Positions 21,629-34,688 of a stretch of 64,000 nucleotides of DNA are shown here, piece after piece. Location: contig CANTFL010000199.1 in assembly GCA_947650285.1 (NCBI GenBank), positions 1-64,000 of the forward strand, given 5' to 3'. The stretch's first letter is position 1. Every line of letters starts with the position of its first letter. This DNA is from Hyaloperonospora brassicae (taxonomy: Eukaryota; Oomycota; Peronosporomycetes; Peronosporales; Peronosporaceae). The position numbers and the translations under genes are program-made. The notes below the pieces were generated by a model. That model was given only the letters and a program-made list of their open reading frames with translations, searched no databases and was not told where the DNA came from.

Positions 21629-22160
21629 TGAAGCGGAGCTACACAGCTCCTTAAGTCAGAGGAAGACTTTAGCGCTCAATGAGCTACTTGTGGTTAAATG
21701 AACCTGACTCAAAGAGTCAACAGCTCAGAGAGCTAAAGTTTGGTTCATAGAGCCCGACTCAAAGAGTAAACAAGATCAGAGAGCTTACGGTCCCTGTTCC
21801 AGGGGGACCAAACGATTAAAGAATCGAACGCACTGAGTGCACAAGGAGTAGCTGCCTTAACAAGGCGTTGCTAACTCCTTATCGATCGCAAGACGCCTCA
21901 GAGAGGCACGTGTCTTTTGTTGATCAAAATGGGAACTGAATTTTATTTCTTCGTTTAACCTAAAAGAACACCGTCGAACAAAGTCAATAACCTACTCGCT
22001 AATGTTCTTAAAACTATTTAAAGGCCTCGTAATCAATGGTTGACAGACAGCAGTCTTCAACAATTGATACTTGTGTTCTAATATCACTTTAAAGGGGATA
22101 CCATCCCTTGTGTGTACCACACCTATTGTCGACTACCAGTCGACGTGTAAACCCCTTACA
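21629..22160 (-). repeat. 5' LTR of E1
   Basis: Partner of 20-552. On the minus strand it begins TGTAAGGGG at 22160 and ends near 21629. It is immediately followed by the primer site, which identifies it as the 5' LTR. Confidence 0.88.
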
Positions 22161-22830
22161 GGTAGAGTAAAACCTGAGAGGTCAGACCACAGGACTGCAA
22201 TGACACCGTAACGACGGGCGCGGGTCAGGCAAAGCAGCATTATGTAGGAATCCTCAAAATGTACTTACGGCAGAAAGTTTAATTTATTAGAACTGAAAGA
22301 ATACGAGTTGCGTCCAATAAACTATCGTATTCAAGATCTTGGATATATGGATTTAATTGCCATTCAATGAATTCCTTCATTCTTAATGTAATTCGTATTT
22401 ACGGAAGTAACACTAATGTTAGTCCAGGATGTTACGGGTATAGCAAGTTTAGAATGGAAAAGCTGACCCACCCGCAAGTAAAGTGGCCTTTTCTCTAATA
22501 ACGTGTAGCCCATGATAAAATATCTCAGCGGGCAGAAGCAATCAAGCTTCTGGAGAGTTTCCATTGTTCCCAGAAGTTTTCCCTGCCACTTTACCTCTTT
22601 CCATTGATGCATACATTGAGTGCTTAGGTCGGAAAGCAGAAAAAGAAGAACATCAGTCGGACGGTGAAGACGCGTGTGGTGCGCTGGTATCCAGCGGACG
22701 TTCAGTAATAGAATATATTTTGTGATCATTGACAGAAAAGAGCAAAGCGATGGTTATGATCATGAGTTTGAACAGACCTAAGGCTTCAGACAAACAAGAT
22801 AGTTTCACAATTGCAAAAGAATACGTCCGC
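22161..22830. other. No recognisable gene
   Basis: Outer flank of E1. An open minus-strand frame of 121 codons (22364-22729) has no recognisable domain and no clear context; I see no other structure. Confidence 0.4.
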
Positions 22831-23320
22831 CTTTGGGCACACAGCGTAAAGATATCACAGTTTTGAAAAGGACAGGCTCACGCAGCAGCTTCTTCTATTT
22901 TGTATGCACTGTAGTGTCTTCGGTGAAATCGGTCGCACATAGCACACACTTAATAACACAAAGCTGAACACCAATGTCAATTGCCTTTCCACTGGCCTCC
23001 ATCGCTGGCAAAATATACTGTTGAAGGCCAGAGGTGAATTTGGGTGTCTCCTTGGTAATGTGGTCCGGGTTGACATTTTTCTTAATTATCTTTCAGATAA
23101 CAATCAATTTGGTGTCAGACTCCTCAAAAATGTCCCGTAAAAGGCTAAGTAGCGCCGTGTTTTCGTCGTTGAGAATCGCCTCAGCCAGTTTAGGGACGAA
23201 AGACACCTTGGAAGCGTTCTAGATTTTTGTGTGGTGCTTGTCAATAAAGAAAGCAGACTCGGTCGAGATCTTTAGGGCATCCGGATGTTTGACGCCCATA
23301 GGTATAACTTGATCACGGAC
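22830..23320 (-). pseudogene. Decayed gene fragment, unidentified
   Basis: On the minus strand one frame reads as a plausible globular protein for about 155 codons (GVRDQVIPMGVKHPDALKIS, then VPKLAEAILNDENTALLS, then ITKETPKFTSGLQQYIL) with stops in place of single residues. The density of conserved-looking residues and the shared frame suggest a pseudogene of a host protein. I do not recognise the family and give no function. Confidence 0.4.
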
Positions 23321-23726
23321 GCCAAATTTTAGAATTTAACGTCAAGTAAATCAATTCGAAGCCAACCAATATGAGTCGAAGAGCTGAAAAGTTTTTAGAA
23401 ATAGCTTTGCCGTCTGAATGAAGCGCGAAATGCTTTACTAACATATTGAATATTCTTTTGAAAGCGAATGTCGTTTGAGCGTTCTTTATCAGATGTGGAT
23501 GGCTTTTCACCGGGATAGTTAAATGATAAGTGAGTTGTATTATTTAGTTCTTTGCGAATCGAAATCAATGGCTGTCAGAACCCGATGGCTTTCAACCACC
23601 GATGCTACATGTCCTTTCTTCTGCTTGGCGTTAAGTCCTACTATCGATTAATTACACCTTGTCAGATATCCGTTGTAAACCCTCCGCTTATCCAGAATGC
23701 CCTAATCTTTAACTTTCACAGACTTG

Positions 23727-23800
23727 CCCAAACCGAGAATCGAACTCGCATTAACCATCGTGGTATCTTCATTGGTAAACGACTGAGCCATATCGCTGTC
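23727..23800 (-). tRNA. tRNA-like sequence, probably a pseudo-tRNA or SINE head
   Basis: On the minus strand there is an A-box-like TATGGCTCAGTCG and, about 40 bp on, a B-box-like GAGTTCGATTCTCG, the two internal RNA polymerase III promoter elements of tRNA genes. The T arm can form with one mismatch. The 5' and 3' ends do not pair as an acceptor stem and no convincing anticodon arm forms. It is therefore more likely a degraded tRNA or tRNA-derived repeat than a functional tRNA. Confidence 0.35.
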
Positions 23801-24410
23801 TCCGGTATGATAAAAAATTGAACATAATAAACCTACAACAACTCCAAATATACAATATATACATTACACACATCGTCACAACATCACTTGCTAACAGAAT
23901 TAGTTGCATTTGTGTCGTGCCTTTTGCGCGAGGTGGAGCGATTTGGTTGTCATTATCGTCGTTTATTAAATGTAACGGCGGAAAAACGATAGAACGACTC
24001 CCAGGAGGCGTGAAGCTTTCCGTAGGACCCTTTATGATCGAGACCGCAAGCGCATCTCAAATGAATGATGACGGGACTAGTTAATTGACATCAGATGGGG
24101 TGCCCTGCTGAGCTACGTGTCGAAGATGACCTTATCCTTCTTATCATATCAACATCCTATTGGAGTGGGTTTTTAACATGAGAAGACTTGGGCGCAGCTC
24201 TAGAAGGCGCTGTCACAGCTTGAGCATAGGTTTTCGGATATTTGTAATGGACAGGATGCTTTGTCGATTCCCGGCCTCGACGCACATAGTGGAAAGACAC
24301 TAGAAAATGTATCCATATCGATTCCGTGATGAGACCGTACATAAATGGCAGTAAGACAAACTGAAACAATGCTCTCTTCCGATGGAATATGTGAAATTTG
24401 ATAACGAACA
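23801..24410. other. No convincing gene
   Basis: Only short open frames (for example 24157-24369 on the minus strand with an Ala/Ser/Lys-rich C-terminus). No domain or repeat recognised. Confidence 0.35.
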
Positions 24411-24414
24411 GCAG

Positions 24415-25025
24415 TTGGTCACAAACACTGACATATGCGACTAGCGCACTGGGACACGAGTTCTACAAGAAGTACACAAGCCATGTGGCCTACAAAAATT
24501 GGTTATAAGGTAAACCGCTTTAAAGTGTCGTTTACCGACTTGCAGACGAGCAGAAACAGGCTATTAAAAAATACGTACAGTGTCCGTATCTGATAAAAAA
24601 TCAGTCCGGTGTCCGTACCGAATCTATGTTCGAGATTTTATAGAAGTTTTTGCCGACAAGGATGATAAATTCTTTAAACGTGTAGAAGTCACCAAGGATG
24701 TTCACTGTCGTAAAATAAAGCCGTAGAAAAGCCTCATTCGGCTTCACATTGATGCGTAGATCGTTTACAGGAAGTTAAGAAAATGTTTTGATCTCTTGGC
24801 GACTAAGATAATATCGAACGTATCGTTGTCGTGATGGATTCTAAGGAGCATCAATACAATTTCTTAAAACTGCGTTTTGTGAGCGTCCATCCTGTATCGA
24901 TCATCGGATTTTTCCTAAAGCGGAAAAAGACATTAGGTCCTGCTTGATCGATGAGATAGACGATAAACGACTAATCATCACCCGCAGCATATGGTGTACA
25001 ATTTACTCGATGTCACTTCAAAAAT
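24415..25025 (+). pseudogene. Decayed gene fragment, unidentified
   Basis: A plus-strand protein-like trace with stops and small frame changes: LGHEFYKKYTSHVAYKNWL, then RLADEQKQAIKKYVQCPYLI, then DKFFKRVEVTKDVHCRKIKP, then FPKAEKDIRSCLIDEIDD. The run of plausible residues in nearby frames suggests a pseudogene. The family is not recognised. Confidence 0.35.
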
Positions 25026-25040
25026 ATTCAGAATTTTGAC

Positions 25041-25115
25041 ATGGCGGCGAGCAGCGTCGGTCACAGCGTGGACGCGCCGAAGACGCTCCTGCTGACCAAG
25101 CACGTCAGCCATGGT
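25041..25115 (+). other. Exon-like fragment, weak resemblance to Rab geranylgeranyltransferase beta N-terminus
   Basis: An ATG-started stretch, MAASSVGHSVDAPKTLLLTK then HVSH, runs into a GTAGGT splice-donor-like site. The APxTLLLxKH core recalls the start of the RabGGTase beta subunit. No downstream exon continuing that protein is recognised; open stretches at 25190-25440 do not match it. Treat as a remnant at best. Confidence 0.22.
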
Positions 25116-25559
25116 AGGTCGCGGAGAAACGTGATAGGCGCCAGCAAAAAAGCGGAATGCCGAGGCTATGTAATCGAAGCTTCATGAATATTCGGCGCGG
25201 TAATCGGTGAGAGATATAGTCTAGGCGACGCTTACATCACAGAATTCACCCAAGCGGCCGGTATACGGACTCTTGGTTTTACAGAATCAAACCACGTAGA
25301 ATACAAGACGCTGAGCTTTTCGACATAGAGGTGCTACCACCTCTTCAATGTAGGGCAGCGACGATTGCTTGTCGTTTCGACCCGAAGTCTCATATAGCAA
25401 GTGCCCGCAGGCATCAGATGAAGCTGCAGAGGGTACTAGGAAACAGATGAAATGTGATGCAAGGATATTGCTGTTCTACTGTGCAGCATTTAAACATTCA
25501 TCACACCCTTTCGAATGTTATTTTTAGCGAAGCTTACGGAGCCTACTCAGTCATCTGTA

Positions 25560-28500
25560 TATTTCTAAGTGAAATTAGGGTGCTCAATTAAGTAAATCCT
25601 TTTCTTTGTGTTTTTTCATCTATAGGTAATTTATCAGGCTTTGGTGTAAGAGCCATTTACAGGTTAAATTTGAAAGTTGAGAAAAGAAAAATATGTTTAT
25701 ATATATCTATGTTGGAACTAATCCCGTAAATTTATCCTAGCTGATACCATATATAGGCTAAAAGTAGATAAACGTATTTGCGGAAATGTTTTATATTGCT
25801 ACATCATATATTATAGTTTTTCATTTAAATACGAAAACAAAAAAATCATTTCTATATAAAATTTGCTATTTGCGGCTCTAAATTTGTTTCTTACGATATA
25901 TCGTGCTATATAATACCCTCTAATATACTAGATAAGTGCATGTCTTTGTCAAAGAATTGGTATCAGCATGACTGCCATGTACATTATATCCCGACTATAT
26001 GTGTACGTAATAAGTTCGTGCGTCTAGCTAATGTAATAATACATGTAGACATCTAGACATTTTCATTACCTAACTATTCTTGAATATTATTGTGGCTTAC
26101 GCCTATTATGAATTTATTTTTGTTAAAACATATAGAATGTTTAATTGCGAATAGAGCTGGGTCTGTAAGAAGCACACTCGCCGATTAATATTCGATTTTT
26201 CGGGCAATTATGCCAATGTACGCGCGTAATTACTTTCGGCTCCGCTTCTATACAATACCGGTATAATATATGAAATATGATGATTCTAAGTATTAGCAGA
26301 TCTTTCTACTGTGAATACATGATCGACAAATTGTCGCTAAATGTATGGACTGGCATTTTATTATAATGATAATTACCACAACGTATTACAAAAGTTTCTT
26401 ATCAGGTGTGCAATACCCCTTCCCTCACCTTATATATTTTTTCGTCGATCAGACGTATAATATAGAAATTTTTAAGCCTTGTACCACTATCAGTCTATAA
26501 CTTGGTACACAGATATTGCTTTATCTGAAAAATTACAAATAAGTGTGTAGCTTGAGGTATCCATAAAATTTTAATCGACCTATTTCGTTTTCTTTTTATA
26601 TATTGCAGATTCGAGAGCCGAATAAGAGCGCGTATATTGTATATGCCAACAGTAAAATAAATGTTATACAGTACGTAAAATCTGTCTGTAAATACAAAGT
26701 ATCTACTGAAAAAAAGAAATGGTGGAATGTGATATTAAAACAACAAATGACAAGTATTATCTGCTTCCTTTGATTACTTAATCGTATAGACTTGGTAATT
26801 TGGTCTGGTATGTACTTCTTACAAAATCTATAAATATGTTTTAAGATCAGCTGAGCTTGTCATAATATGAAACGGTACTTTTTGCATCAGAAAGACGGAG
26901 CTCAGTCGAATATAAAATTGGAAACCTGGACAGTTTTTTGTAGAATTTAGTCGTAGCAACATCCTTGTAAACTTATTATATATTGATTGTCAATAAGCAT
27001 GGTTCCCTACGGTGCAATAATATACCAACGAGATATAGGAAGCTTCTGTAAAGCTGGGTGACCTATGCAAATTGCCTTTGTTATCTTTGAACACTGGAAA
27101 TCTAGCATAGACAGGTACAATCTTAGTACAACTTATAGTTTATTTCAACTTGATATATATCCGGTCAAAAAATGAAAAAGTACTCTTGAACTAGTAGACG
27201 TTCCTCTGCTTTTTAAATTCGAACAATTTCGCTTACCAAAATTAAAACATATTTTAAGATGCTAGTGATTGTATGCACTAAACTAGCGATTGGAATATAT
27301 CGATCATTTATTGGTGCGTAATGCCGCATATGCATGTGCAAAAAAAAATTAGTGTCGACAAATTGTTTGATTGTGCTTAAAGCGATACGATGTGTTGGAG
27401 CAAGTCAATTTAAATATAAATATATTTGAGTGCCAGCCCTTTTTTATAATTAAAATGTGATTTCATAAAAGTTTTTAGCAGCGTTAAAATAGACCTGTGC
27501 GTTGAGTTCCGAAATCAGAAGAACTTGTATAATACTGGTTCCTTACCAATGCAGTCTACTGCTGGTTTTGATAAAATAAGATATCATATAACTTTAAATA
27601 GCACTATTGAGGTTATATTCCGTCATGTTTATTGACCGATGATGAGGCAGACTATAACCGTTTATTTCTCGTTACATTTCTAATGTTTGATAAATGCAGT
27701 AGATCATTAACTTTCACTTTATCTCGCATGCAATCTTCGATGCAATTCCATAATATGATCATGCACATGTTGCAAAGATCAAAGATAAATAAATTAAAGT
27801 AGCTGAATAGGTGTTACAATATTACGCTTTTTTCGATTTACATAAATGTTTATATGATGATAAGCTTAATGACAACAATACCTTTAATAAAGGAGTTTTT
27901 TACACATATTAATAAAATAAAAAATATATTTGACATAAAAAAGAAAGAATTCCAGATCCATTAGTTCCAATAATTGTTTGCTAAATCATGCATGGGGACA
28001 CCTGAATTATAATGTTAAATGGTCATCGACCAATTATACATAATAATACATTATGAATGAAAGAGATGATTATACCCACTACGCAAATATTACTATGCCT
28101 ATTGAATGGAAATAGCACCAATAAGCTTCTCCCAGATCATACTTTGATACAGGACTAAATAGGAGCTCGAAAGAATGCACCGTATAATTAAACAAAAACG
28201 TAAGGATGTACATAACACACAGTGTATATGTGCTGTACATAATGTTTACTTTTTTTTAAATAAGAAGACTGCATAAGAAGGCACACGATACAAAAAGCGA
28301 TTCTAGATTGAGCTCAATATTTTACGAATTAAGCTATTATCAATATATCACGTTATAATACGAGCAGAGTTTAACAAAAAAGGGTATTCGATCAACCATA
28401 CGTCCGCGTGATGATGGATCACCAAATATTAATTGACCCTTTCAGATGCTTAGTAACAGCGCTTGTGACAACAAAAGGAGTAAGATATAATTAACTGATA

Positions 28501-30400
28501 TTAGTGTTGTATACCTATGCAAATCGATATTGCTTATTACTATGATAGGAAATTATTGCACAAAATGTATTGTGTGATTATGCAGATAAGCCGGGCTGTG
28601 CAGAGTCCTGGATGGCTTTTTTATCGTATTGGATGTGCCGGAATCGAAAAGTTTATATTAGCTTTACCAAAATGCATTATTTAATTGACACGAAGTATTT
28701 TATAAAATGCCTACAAGGATCTTTTATAACATAAAATCGATAAAACACCGGATGCTATTAATCTGATTCTAAAGATAGTTTCAATACAAGTTGTGACTAT
28801 TCTTTTTTACATGCATATATTGTTTTTACAACACAATTAAGCGAACATAGTTTCGTTAAACTATCGTTCGTATTGCAATTTTTTATCATGCTAAGGTACG
28901 GACTACAAACGTAAAGGTCTCTTTAACATAATTGACATATTTGTCATGCACGAAGTTTTTTGTGTTTTACAGCTTTTAAATGACCCAAACTCATAGATAC
29001 AACGTATAGGTATGTACCCGTCGACAAAATTTCTATTGCATTTTCGTTTTAAGGACGAGTATACAGCAGTGAATATAAAAATAAAATTAGTATAATTTTA
29101 TTGGTTCGATATTGATATCAGCTGAGCACATCACATCTTCCGCTGATTTGCGTCATGAAAATGCACTTAAGTCATCAAAGGTAATACAAAAATCTTAATA
29201 AATATTAGATTAGTAAGGATACAAAAAATTGATGGGCCAATTTAAAGACCACTACCAAAGATTACCACATCTACAAAAATGAGTTGTACTGACATAAACA
29301 TCAGACAGAAAACACAACAAAGAAAATGAAGAGTCCCATAACGATGATAAGAGTACATCATACAAGCTCAGTCGGTGAGGCATACGCTACATAAGTTATA
29401 AGAACAGTTTCAATGTCTTGTACTGATCTTGCTCGACATCTTCTAAAAACGGTCACGCCATGTATCTTTTAACTTGTAAAACATCATTCTCAAAGGTAAC
29501 GTGATTTCTAAAGAAGTTACCTTTATCGTTCTTTACTTAGGTAGCATTAAAATACCAACTAAATGACACAGTCTATATAGGTGGCAAAGTAACCACAAAG
29601 CGTTGCTATATTCTCGCAATGGGTGGTGTGCAAGAATATCCTATGCACAACTGTAGTTCTATTTTGCGATATAAAAGTTTTGACATACCAATGTGAGTCT
29701 CGTGTAATCACATTTCTCTTTACAAGCATATTATTTAGTCGAAAAGACCTTAAAAGCGCTTCCGCTGCACATTGCAGTATACCTTAGCTTCGACATACTT
29801 TTTGTAATGCAACAGAATCTTTCCACCAATCTATCGGTATATTTCCTATCCAGCGGGCGCACCTATTTTTGGTATGGCATGTATTATCGCTGGTCATTTG
29901 ATTGTAGTTTAGGCGTCTGTTGAACGCTACATCTAGCTGCTCGCGCGTGTAGAAAGCCTTGTAAAATAAAAGTACTATAAAGGTGCAGGATACCCTTTGT
30001 CTAGATTGCAAGGGCCGAACGGGAACATGCCGATCAATTTACGCTGTAGTGCAGTTTTACGATACTGCTAGCGCGGTATAATGCATTCTAAGCTCGAGAC
30101 ATATACGGGGACCAGGCTATCGGTTGATCGCATTCGTGAACTTGACCATATCTGTCCGTGTGATGTGACAACCTTTGCGCTTTTCGATTAAATTAAGGAA
30201 AACTCAGTATAATCTTCGTCGTTATCAAGTCGGGTTCTTTGAGACTTCTTGATCCCTACTTACTCGTGCGAGCAGGTATTCTTACAATGTAAATTTATAA
30301 AACGGACGTAAAGTTCGCACAACTGAATTATATTAACTGTAGGACATAGAGTGGCAACGCACTTTGGAAATGTGAACAAAAATGTACATAGTTGCAAATC
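25560..30400. other. AT-rich gene desert
   Basis: About 4.8 kb of strongly AT-rich sequence with stops in all frames and almost no open frame above 60 codons (one of 75 at 29784-30011). No tandem array, LTR, tRNA or mitochondrial gene recognised. Composition differs sharply from the transposons on both sides. Confidence 0.7.
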
Positions 30401-33400
30401 TAATCGTATCTTCGTTCTATAGATACTTTACGTATCTTAAAAGTTTCTTGTACTTCGTCGATCTTCCCATGTATCGAAACGGTATTTTGTGTGCTTTGAT
30501 GTAGTTCGTTGTACGTGTCACTTCTAATGATACTCGGGAGTCTTGTATAATCTTAAGGCATAACCGGTATATCCCATTTCTTACCTTTGGCATATTGTAC
30601 GTGCTCTGCTGAGTTCGGCTAGTAAAACCTGCCATTTACATTGTATATCAGACAAAATAATTGATAACTAGGATAAACTACGTAAACAAAAGGCAGGTAT
30701 TTTTGGGATCATCAAAAAAATGATAAAACTACATCATGAATTAGGTAATGTGATTTGACCGAATAATTGGAATCTTGGCAAATTATTTATCAAACAATGA
30801 AAAGATATATAGGAGAATGATTTCTAGTTGCGCTTTCATACAGCAAAAGATGCGATATCGCGGTCACAGTCAAGGCAATTACAGTGTGATTTTAAGCTTT
30901 ACTTTAAGCAAAACGTGTGAGGGTAGATCCATCAAACAAATTTGTCTAGCACCACCATCTGAATGGTCCATAATTACGAATTTCTTTCGATGCGAATATG
31001 CTAGAAGTCATTGTCTAAAAAAATTAAGAGCAGTTTTATTTGGTATACTTATCCAATGATATGCAGTGTGCCTACGCATCCCCGTAAATGTTGCATTTTA
31101 TATGCATTGTCTGGATTAAACTAAGCTTGAACATGCATAAAAAATGATATACATTTACGATTCCAAACTTTGTCGTTAAATGACAATCATTGTGTATATG
31201 ATGAAGTTATGGGTTATCTGCGACATCCAGAAGACTTTTTATTACCAGCGGCAAGACCTGAGATGTCACAAACTCTTAGTAAAGCATCGAATGACTTGAG
31301 CGATATGCATGCTCACGTAGTCTATATAAAATTGATCGTAAATAACATTAGAATAAACGAATTTGTTAATAGTACTTTATCTCTTCTCTGCCATAATCTA
31401 AACGGAATGATTTACTTCAACATGAATGCCTGGCCACTAAAAGCGAATTTATTTGCTTTCTTACAAACAGTTACACATTCACACGGTCCAGTTCTATGAG
31501 CTGTCAGACATACATCGGATTTTAACTTGTGATACAATCGTCTACTAGAACGCTTCGATCACTCCTTAGCTGTATGTTTATCACTAGGTGTTATTTGTTG
31601 TAGGGTCTTATAGAATGTTTTAACTTAATTTGGAGCAGAATTGTGTTTTAGTATTGAAGGCAAATATGCCCATAAGATGATGATGAATATGCTTTCGAAC
31701 GTGAAATGTACGACACATGTGATGGTATTTTCACTTCAAGATTGTCCCTATTGCTTCAGAGTAAGCATGTTGGTTGTCGATTGCGATGCGTTATTTGACA
31801 CTGTGAGGCAATAAAATCGCTTGAAGGATACCCATAAAAAATAATCGCTTACCAGATTGCTTTGCATATTGACGTAAGTTGCGTATGGGCACACATGAGA
31901 TGGAAAACATGCACTTTCCCATGAACGACGTGATACTTATGCTAAATCACATTTTGCCGAAAGTACCAAATTCCACATATGCCTTTAAGGTTCTTTTAGA
32001 AGTGATAGGAGTCATTTCACATCCCATGTTGAAGTTGTGTTGACGCATCTTCGAATTACATCAAAATATGCATCGAAGACATTTATGCTGGATGCCGTGA
32101 TATATTGGTACCGTCATATTCAATGATTTCAACTCGAGAGCCGACTGCCATAACTTATCATATATTATCTATCTTATAAAATATAGCAGATGTAGATGCG
32201 ATGCCAATTCACTTATAAGGCTTACAAGACAGCCATAAATAGGTATATCGCTGTAAATGGATACCATCTGTTAAAAATGAAATATCAGCTGTTGATTGAA
32301 ACTGTGATGGCCTCTTCTATAAATTTATGAAGTTCGTTCTTTCATACAGCTTTCGAAAAGCAATTGAAGACGAACGAATATGATTTGTCCGAGTAGTCTA
32401 CCGATGATCTAGCTCGTATCCACCATGTAAAAATCTATCATACAGTGCTAAATGCGACTTTGACCTAGTCGTAAAACCTAGAACGCATGCGTAGATCATA
32501 CATATCTCGGACGCATGCTAATCAAGCTTAAGCGTTGAGCCTGCCGCGGAATTTTTATAAATGGCATTTTTATCACACTTATACAGGAATACTTTTCGTT
32601 GACGCGGCCTAGGCTGCGGCAGAGTGTTTTACAGTTCACTGAACATCTTAGATCAAAAGCATCGCCTGTCAAAACTAGCACCATGTCCAGACTTAGCAGC
32701 GGTCATCTTGTGGACAACTACATACAATACTACTTTTTTGGCACGATTGAATACGTAGTGTCGTACATTCGGCATGTAAATAGTGCGCTGTATGGCATTA
32801 AAAGGTTTTTCAAACGATGGCATATAGCCGGCGTCCGGTCCATAAGAGATTGTGTGGTGAAGACCTAGTTAATTCCTTACTCCAGGCTCTTTCAGGCATT
32901 TAGATAATTTGTCACATGCTCGCCATAGCACCCACCATCAAATTTATACGCAGTAACTTGTCACATGCTGCCATTACACCGTATGGTATTACATCGATGT
33001 GCAATGGCTTTACGCCAATTGAAATACATGTACACATGGATACTCCCATATTTAGCTTCATGACATAGCTGGCGTTGAAAAATTGCTGCGAAGTCAAGAA
33101 GTTTTACAAGGGAAAAGAGGCATATTACTTCAGCATCGAAAATGGCGTTGTCTTAATCAGCCAAGTAAAACTCAGGTACATCTTTTACTGGAGCTGCAGT
33201 TCATGACGCAAACGGGGTCCTACGTTCGGTATTCTAGATGCTAACAATTTGTAGATTGTCTAACTAACGTTACATGTGTGCGATATATAGCAATCAACCC
33301 TACTCGACCGAAATGAAGCCATTTAACTACAATGTTTTCACAAAAGTATTTCCATATTTCTTCATATTACGTCGACTGTGGCAATAACTTAACGCATTTG

Positions 33401-34286
33401 ACTAAGCCTTCACCCGCAGCACAACATTCGCTATACAAAGTCATCAATAGGCTTGGATGTCAAAATACGCATACAGCAAAGAATGCGCTGGCACCCACCA
33501 TTTTGAACGACCACTTCAAGGTATTGTGCATTCGAAATCGTCCTCATTTTATATCAGTCGCGTACAGACAAAGGTGTTTATCCTGCACCTTTGATGCACC
33601 ACGTGACGCAAATGATGAATTCCATAAGCTTCAAAGTATCCTGAAAAAAATGAAATTAAACAATGAAATTAATTTAGAATATGACGCGGTAATCACACGC
33701 TTCCATCCAGCATTAGTCGTACTTTACTAATTTGTGGTGAACGAGGGCACATCATTGCACGTCAAAGATTGAAGGTATGATTTCAATCTATCAGATCATG
33801 TCACAAGTGACCACTTCATACACACACACTACGTGACTTCATGTGTGAGTCTCGTGAATACCTTTTCCCAAAACAAATCATATCGCGCTGATGCATTGCA
33901 CGTGCAAAGGAAGCTAAAAAAGCACCAAGTTACATCTACAACGCTTAGCGGTAAGGTGGCAATGAGAAATGCTGTGCCATGCGCACTAACGATGCATACT
34001 TCCAATACTTGACTGCAAAGCAATGTCCCTGATTCATTTTTGCAGTCAAGGCATTAGAGCATAACGAAGGTGAGCTAGCTGCCGCGATATTGTCATGAGA
34101 TACGGGGTCAATTCGTTTAGTCCGCCTTACTCTTTCAAATCATACTCACCCAAAAAGCTGGGGTTTATTTTTGTGTACACGTTTTTTCGTAAGTCCGTTC
34201 TGGATACCAGCATTTTTGTACCGCAGAAGCCAAATGCTGAGCACAGTCGTGCGATGAACATGCTCTTTATTTGGATGCACCATACC
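30400..34286. other. AT-rich region with scattered weak open frames
   Basis: Less extreme composition than the preceding stretch. Short frames at 30417-30635 (minus), 30775-31059, 31170-31499 and 33332-33730 (plus; the last, 132 codons, has a mixed composition that looks protein-like). None has a recognisable domain or supported splice structure. They may be remnants of old genes or chance frames. Confidence 0.4.
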
Positions 34287-34291
34287 GAGAT
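34287..34291. repeat. Target-site duplication of E3, left copy (GAGAT)
   Basis: GAGAT directly before the first base of the 5' LTR; the same five bases follow the 3' LTR at 52339-52343. Five-base duplications are usual for Ty3/Gypsy integrases. Confidence 0.93.
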
Positions 34292-34686
34292 TGTAACGGG
34301 GCAGCCCGTTACATGGAAATTGTCAGTTTAAAGAAACAATGACAATAATGAATATTAGGTTGAATATTCTTTTAATTATATTACCAATAGTGGTGATATT
34401 GATGGGTCGACCAAAGGGTCTGCTCATTGGTAGATATCTTGACGATATCTACCCATTAATCGCCGCAGGACGCGCGCAATGAGTGGTGAGTAGACGTCGT
34501 CATATATTCAGTTAGATAAATATAATTAAGTCAAGTCAAACGGAGAGACAGTGGTATAAGACTTAATTATATTAATATAGCAGTTCTACTTTTCCCTTAT
34601 CTACGCTTCCTCGTTTGCTTCGTGCACGTCTGTCGGGCGCACCAAAACACTTGCGTGAAGTTCACGCAAGGGTTTGCCCCGTTACA
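34292..34686 (+). repeat. 5' LTR of E3 (395 bp)
   Basis: Begins TGTAACGGGGC and ends GCCCCGTTACA. Contains strong hairpins such as GGTAGATATC-TTGAC-GATATCTACC (34439-34463) and CTTGCGTGA-AGT-TCACGCAAG. TGCTCATTGG near 34430 resembles the core of the oomycete initiator element, so transcription may start nearby. Confidence 0.95.
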
Positions 34687-34688
34687 CC

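Larger units (their letters stand above)
20..22160 (-). mobile_element. E1: Ty3/Gypsy chromovirus-like LTR retrotransposon, split by nested E2
   Basis: Two related LTRs (20-552 and 21629-22160) flank minus-strand gag, protease, RT, RNase H, integrase and chromodomain segments in the canonical Ty3/Gypsy order. The internal region is cut between protease and RT by another LTR element (5256-19693); without it E1 would be about 7.7 kb. Reading on the minus strand, the 5' LTR is the high-coordinate copy, followed after two bases by a TGG-starting primer site. A purine-rich tract (about 553-563, GTGGAGGAGGG on the minus strand) sits just before the 3' LTR. Stops and frameshifts break the reading frames. 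The bases outside the LTRs (GCTAA at 15-19, GGTAG at 22161-22165) do not match, so no clear target duplication is visible. Confidence 0.9.

Noticed and set aside
23727..23800. Functional tRNA gene
   Set aside because: A and B boxes are present but acceptor ends do not pair and no anticodon arm forms.
25560..30400. Nuclear copy of mitochondrial DNA or a centromere
   Set aside because: No mitochondrial gene, rRNA or tRNA recognised, and no centromere-typical repeat; AT-richness alone is not enough.
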